Below, one piece after another: positions 61,470-64,000 of a stretch of 64,000 bases of DNA (position 1 is its first letter; each line of letters starts with the position of its first letter). The position numbers and the translations under genes are program-made. Below the pieces are notes generated by a model that was not told where the DNA came from, ran no database searches, and saw only the letters and a program-made list of their open reading frames with translations. Where the stretch lies: the NCBI GenBank assembly GCA_024655905.1, contig JANLFP010000010.1, positions 62,001 to 126,000 on the forward strand, read 5' to 3'. The stretch is from Tepidanaerobacteraceae bacterium. GTDB taxonomy: Bacteria > Bacillota > Thermosediminibacteria > Thermosediminibacterales > Tepidanaerobacteraceae.

Positions 61470-61485
61470 GTTAGGCTAATCTAAC
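61470..61485. promoter_or_regulatory. DtxR-like box upstream of the feo operon
   Basis: GTTAGGCTAATCTAAC, a palindrome with one mismatched half-site base, lies 12 bases before the regulator start and about 36 bases downstream of the promoter -10 box, a roadblock position. Confidence 0.65.
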
Positions 61486-61520
61486 TTTGCAAATGAAATT
61501 CAATCTCATTGTTTAATTAA

Positions 61521-61549
61521 ATATTATAGTAAAAAAACAATTTTGTCAA
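61521..61549 (-). promoter_or_regulatory. Sigma-A promoter of the feo operon
   Basis: Minus strand TTGACA (61549-61544), 17-base spacer, TAATAT (61526-61521). Confidence 0.87.
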
Positions 61550-61661
61550 TAAAAAATGATATAAAAAAGACCGGCTACATATAATCCTGTGCCTATGGTG
61601 AGAGTAGAAATAACAAACATAGGTTTTCAATATCCGATATGCTCCTGAGACCAGGTCTTTT

Positions 61662-61911
61662 TCATTCAGTCAAAGCTTTTTTAAGGTTTTCGAGATTTTC
61701 CTGCATAATTAAAAAATAATCCTCGCCGGCCTTTATTTCTTCAGATGTAAGCCCGCCGATGGGGTTTAATACCAGGGTTTTGGCCCCCACCTCCCGGGCA
61801 AGGCTTTCGGAAAATTTTTGGCTTACCAGGGTTTCAAAGAAAATGTATTTTATATTCTTTTGCTGGCACACTTCGATCAGTTCTGCCATTTTCTTAGGTG
61901 AAGAGGGGGAT
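61662..61911 (-). pseudogene. C-terminal fragment of a ZnuA-like metal-binding lipoprotein
   Basis: About 82 codons encode SPKKMAELIEVCQQKNIKYI, FFETLVSQKFSESLAREVGA and KTLVLNPIGGLTSEEIKAGE, then a final helix NLENLKKALTE. This is the C-terminal lobe of zinc/manganese ABC-transporter binding proteins (ZnuA/cluster A-I). The N-terminal 200 residues with signal peptide are absent; instead the sequence runs upstream into the start of a different gene in another frame. Not functional as such. Confidence 0.78.
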
Positions 61912-62037
61912 TTCAATTTCTTCCGATCTCATCCTTTTTAGTTGCTTTTTTAAGACTGCCTTTTCATCACTTCCGGGTGCATAATTTAAAGTCCGCTCAT
62001 TTTGAGGTCTTTCCAGTTTAAAAATGCCGTTTGCCAT
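61894..62037 (-). pseudogene. N-terminal fragment of 1-pyrroline-5-carboxylate dehydrogenase (pruA)
   Basis: From ATG 62037 (GGAGG upstream) 47 codons encode ANGIFKLERPQNERTLNYAP, GSDEKAVLKKQLKRMRSEE and IEIPLFT, the opening of the PruA/RocA aldehyde dehydrogenase that oxidises glutamate semialdehyde. The frame stops at 61894, where ZnuA-like coding sequence takes over in a different frame. The remaining 460 or more residues are gone. The gene still has its promoter and leader. Confidence 0.75.
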
Positions 62038-62063
62038 TTAAAAATACCTCCTTTTTTTAAGAT

Positions 62064-62097
62064 AAAAAATCCGCCCTGTGGAAATCGCAAGGGCGGA
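62064..62097 (-). terminator. Attenuator-type terminator before the pruA fragment
   Basis: Minus strand TCCGCCCT, short loop, AGGGCGGA, TTTTTT. It lies between leader RNA and the pruA ribosome site. Confidence 0.82.
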
Positions 62098-62254
62098 CTA
62101 CTCTTTTTCCAAATGTTATCCGCACTCTCTTCTTTCCACACCGGGAGGCGCAACCGTTTCCAGCTACACCCTATCGGTCTTAGAACCCTGGACTGAATCT
62201 GTAGGTTGAAAGACTCGAAGAGACTGAAACAGATGACAAATATTTAATTTTTTT
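62098..62254 (-). ncRNA. Structured leader RNA of unassigned class upstream of the pruA fragment
   Basis: From a presumed start near 62254 the minus-strand RNA folds as a three-way junction. P1 pairs CTCT and TCTTTC with GAAAGA and AGAG. P2 pairs AACC/GGTT and TACA/TGTA around a loop with CCAGGGTTCTAAGACC. P3 is GCGCC-TCCC-GGTGT. A terminator stem follows. The layout of promoter, compact multi-stem RNA and terminator is that of a riboswitch or attenuator. I recognise no class with confidence. Confidence 0.5.
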
Positions 62255-62260
62255 AATTTT

Positions 62261-62289
62261 ATTTTAATATACTGAGTGTACCATGTCAA
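62261..62289 (-). promoter_or_regulatory. Sigma-A promoter of the pruA leader
   Basis: Minus strand perfect TTGACA (62289-62284), 17-base spacer, TAAAAT (62266-62261), immediately after the FmdB-like gene. Confidence 0.82.
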
Positions 62290-62296
62290 GCGTTTT

Positions 62297-62512
62297 TTAA
62301 TGGCAGCCGCCGCAGGTGCTGCAGCTGCCTCCGCTGCAAGTGCCAGAACTTGAGGAATCTGAGCCGCCACGGCTTATATACATAAATCCGGTAAAGCGCT
62401 GGCTGGCCGTTCCGCCGCACTCGGGACAGCGGACTTTGTCTTTGTCTTTTATAGAAACAAAATCGCTGAACTGATGACCACAAATGTCGCATTTAAAATC
62501 AAAGGTCGGCAT
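62297..62512 (-). CDS. FmdB-type zinc ribbon protein
   Basis: The 71-residue protein begins PTFDFKCDICGHQFSDFVSI and has VRCPECGGTASQRFTGF, the CxxC...CxxC zinc ribbon of the FmdB/regulatory family. The tail GTCSGGSCSTCGGCH adds five cysteines and is Ser/Gly-rich. Members are small putative nucleic-acid-binding or chaperone-like proteins with no proven role. It lies 14 bases after smpB and is probably cotranscribed with it. Confidence 0.87.
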   Translation of the reverse strand: MPTFDFKCDICGHQFSDFVSIKDKDKVRCPECGGTASQRFTGFMYISRGGSDSSSSGTCSGGSCSTCGGCH

Positions 62513-62526
62513 ATAAATCCCTTCCT

Positions 62527-62991
62527 CTAACTCATATTGTATTCTTTAAAGGCTTTTTCCATCTCGCGCTCGGCATCTTTCCGCTTTATGTCTTCCCGGC
62601 GGTCGTAAAGGGTTTTTCCTTTTGCCACAGCCAGTTCCACCTTAACAAGACCCCGCTCGTTGAGGTAGACCCTCAGCGGAATCAAAGTTACACCTTTTTC
62701 CTTCACAAGGCCGAAGAGGCGGTTTATTTCCCGCCGGTGCATGAGGAGCTTTCTGGTGCGCAAAGGGTCTTTATTGAAGATATTGCCCTTTTCGTAAGGG
62801 CTGATGTGCATGTTGTAAAGAAGCAGCTCTCCCTTTTCCACCCCGGCGTAGCTATCCTTCAGGTTGCCCTTCCCCGCCCTCAGAGATTTTACTTCGGTCC
62901 CGGAAAGAGCAATACCAGCCTCATATGTTTCCAATATATGATAATCATGCCGGGCTTTCCTATTTGTCACCAGATCCCTGGACTTTTTCTC
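62527..62991 (-). CDS. smpB: SsrA-binding protein SmpB
   Basis: About 154 residues from GTG 62991 (GGAGG seven bases upstream), the usual SmpB length; ATG 62997 is only one base from the ribosome site. Motifs: [51 protein letters not shown] and the C-terminal [20 protein letters not shown], which enters the decoding centre. It delivers tmRNA to stalled ribosomes (trans-translation). The ssrA RNA gene itself was not seen in this window. Confidence 0.95.
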   Translation of the reverse strand, partial: EKKSRDLVTNRKARHDYHILETYEAGIALSGTEVKSLRAGKGNLKDSYAGVEKGELLLYNMHISPYEKGNIFNKDPLRTRKLLMHRREINRLFGLVKEKGVTLIPLRVYLNERGLVKVELAVAKGKTLYDRREDIKRKDAEREMEKAFKEYNMS

Positions 62992-63304
62992 CACTGCCAT
63001 TCCTCCGCTTATATTGACTGTCAAAAAATCTTTCATTCTTCCGCCATCGCCATTAAAGCAGCATAGGGCTGTTCACCAGTTGCCGAATATGTGCGATGGT
63101 TTTGGGTCCTTGTTTAAAAGATTTCCCATTAATTATATCATAGATTTTATGCCGCCGCAAAAGATTTACATTTGCTCGCTCAGGATTTTCCGGTAAACCT
63201 CATTTTGCCTGGCTTTGCTGGAAAAAGCCAGCTCAAAAACGTATATAATTATATAACCTTTGCGTTGGGAAATTTGGTTCTGATTTTAGGTGAAATATAT
63301 ATTG
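62992..63304. other. Gap with a short C-terminal gene fragment
   Basis: The smpB leader lies at the left. At 63166-63291 (minus strand) a start-less frame reads KGYIIIYVFELAFSSKARQN then EVYRKILSEQM and a stop, with the look of a real C-terminal helix. No family is recognised. No other gene is seen. Confidence 0.38.
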
Positions 63305-63767
63305 CTACAATGACCCTATGACCTCAGAGATGCCTCTGGCCTTGATACGCTTCAATGGGCTTATGACGGAAAGGGCCGTTACGAGCAGGGTGAGAATCCA
63401 TATCAAGATGATCTGGGCCAAAGGAAATCTCCAGACGATGCGAAACGATGAAAGCAAATCCGCAATGAGTGCTCTCTGCAGCATGACTCCCAAAACGCAC
63501 CCGGCGAGGCATCCGGTCAGGCTGTACGTTGCCGCTTCCGCCAAAACCATTTTATCCATTTGGCCGCCTGACATGCCGACAGCCCGCATGACGCCTAAAT
63601 ACCTGGTCTTTGACGCAACGCTGGTATTCGTGGTGTTGATGATGTTCAGAATACTGATTAAAGCAATGACCGCCACAAAACCGTATACAAAAACCGCCAT
63701 TGTAAGAAAAGCCTGGTCAAGCTCGGCATTTTTCTGGCGCGCATCATGGAGCGTTATGGAACTGTCC
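63305..63767 (-). pseudogene. C-terminal fragment of an FtsX-type ABC transporter permease
   Basis: About 154 codons encode TMAVFVYGFVAVIALISILN, IINTTNTSVASKTRYLGVMR, AVGMSGGQMDKMVLAEAATY and a last membrane pair ending LKRIKARGISEVIGSL. These are the three C-terminal helices of FtsX/MacB-like permeases (BceB-type antimicrobial peptide exporters). The N-terminal half is missing and the frame is preceded directly by response-regulator coding sequence in another frame, so it is a truncated relic. Confidence 0.82.
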
Positions 63768-64000
63768 AAGTTCCAGGTCGATTCCGTTTTTTATCACCCT
63801 TCCTTCCAGGAGCTTTACCGTAATCCCGTTTGCCTTCAATTCCGCAGCCTGCTGATTTGCCGGATCGCAGCGCCTCAACACGGCGTTTATCCTGGATATG
63901 AGCTCATTCAGTTTGAAGGGCTTTGTGATATAGTCATCGCCGCCTATATCCAGGCCCATAACGATATTTACCTCCTCATCGGAAGCCGTAAGAAAAATTA
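63744..64000 (-). pseudogene. OmpR-type response regulator fragment, truncated at the C-terminus
   Basis: The frame enters from the right window edge with IFLTASDEEVNIVMGLDIGG, continues DDYITKPFKLNELISRINAV (Lys of the receiver's KPF motif) and GRVIKNGIDLELG, then ends QFHNAP and TGA at 63744. The winged-helix DNA-binding domain should begin here but is absent; the following DNA encodes an FtsX permease tail. The receiver's phospho-Asp lies beyond the window. Confidence 0.8.

Noticed and set aside
61560-61660. Long-range pairing AAAAAGACC/GGTCTTTTT downstream of the znuA fragment
   Set aside because: The arms are short and the loop is near 80 bases; it may be a leftover terminator but is too weak to call.
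62038-62300. tmRNA (ssrA) gene next to smpB
   Set aside because: The structured RNA here has a promoter, terminator and ribosome site of pruA downstream and lacks an alanine acceptor end and tag reading frame.
1-64000. CRISPR arrays, rRNA operons, phage modules
   Set aside because: No regularly spaced repeats, rRNA motifs or phage structural genes were seen on either strand.

Overview
The window looks like the chromosome of a strictly anaerobic, fermentative or syntrophic Firmicute of the Clostridia. The evidence is the wealth of ferredoxin and flavin redox modules, an [FeFe] hydrogenase, a tungsten/molybdenum-pterin aldehyde oxidoreductase (AOR), a B12-dependent microcompartment pathway, Gram-positive style Shine-Dalgarno sites with many GTG/TTG starts, and tRNA genes with encoded CCA. 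A thermophilic Thermosediminibacterales-like host is a guess from protein style only. Almost everything is on the minus strand.

Layout. 1-5.5 kb: cell-surface polysaccharide cluster (DUF5693-like, two GT4 glycosyltransferases, O-antigen-ligase-like protein, DUF4330, small exported protein). 5.6-6.9 kb: hexokinase of the eukaryotic-like fold. 7.1-13.0 kb: one operon joining a four-cluster ferredoxin, an AOR, a MoaD-like protein, NuoE- and NuoF-like subunits and a NuoG-N-terminal-like subunit, behind a structured leader RNA that ends in an intrinsic terminator. 13.3-16.8 kb: plus-strand aminotransferase, class II fructose-bisphosphate aldolase and a transglutaminase-like protein, then an IS200-type insertion sequence directly behind a terminator. 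17.7-19.1 kb: DEAD-box helicase. 19.5-33.3 kb: a 16-gene pdu-type microcompartment operon (shell PduA/B/K/N/T, diol dehydratase PduCDE, reactivase PduGH, PduL, PduO, PduP, PduS, EutJ and a flavoprotein-like gene) driven by a PocR-domain kinase and an AraC-type response regulator at 33.5-36.3 kb. PduQ, PduW, PduU and PduV are not here.

36.7-37.3 kb: tRNA-Glu and tRNA-Gln, then a group IIC intron 5' fragment lodged behind the terminator of an hndABCD-type [FeFe] hydrogenase operon (37.3-43.0 kb) whose HndC subunit is fused to a GltD-like flavoprotein. Upstream is a remarkable regulator (43.3-46.0 kb): ferredoxin domain, hydrogenase H-cluster-like domain, Fe-S domain, PAS, sigma-54 AAA+ domain and Fis-type HTH. 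A consensus sigma-54 promoter and two matching inverted repeats lie between it and the hydrogenase genes, so the locus reads as a closed redox- or H2-sensing circuit.

46.0-51 kb is scarred: an IS30-like remnant, a dCMP deaminase without a canonical start at its homologous N-terminus, an AOR gene broken by a homopolymer frameshift and fused in frame to a truncated SCIFF-maturase-like radical SAM protein, and an H-cluster-domain protein with an internal deletion and frameshift. 50.9-57 kb holds two ferredoxin-MinD ATPases, two NifX-like proteins, DUF5320, Mrp/NBP35, a DUF134 regulator and DUF1847, followed on the plus strand by an MBL-fold hydrolase at 57.3-58.1 kb. A repeated palindrome centred on CATATG sits in front of four of these genes and is a candidate DUF134 operator. 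58.2-61.5 kb: Fe(II) uptake operon (DtxR-like regulator, FeoA, FeoB, FeoB-associated peptide) with two DtxR-like boxes. 61.6-64 kb: further chimeric remnants (pruA/znuA and response regulator/FtsX), an unassigned leader RNA, an FmdB-type zinc ribbon protein and SmpB.
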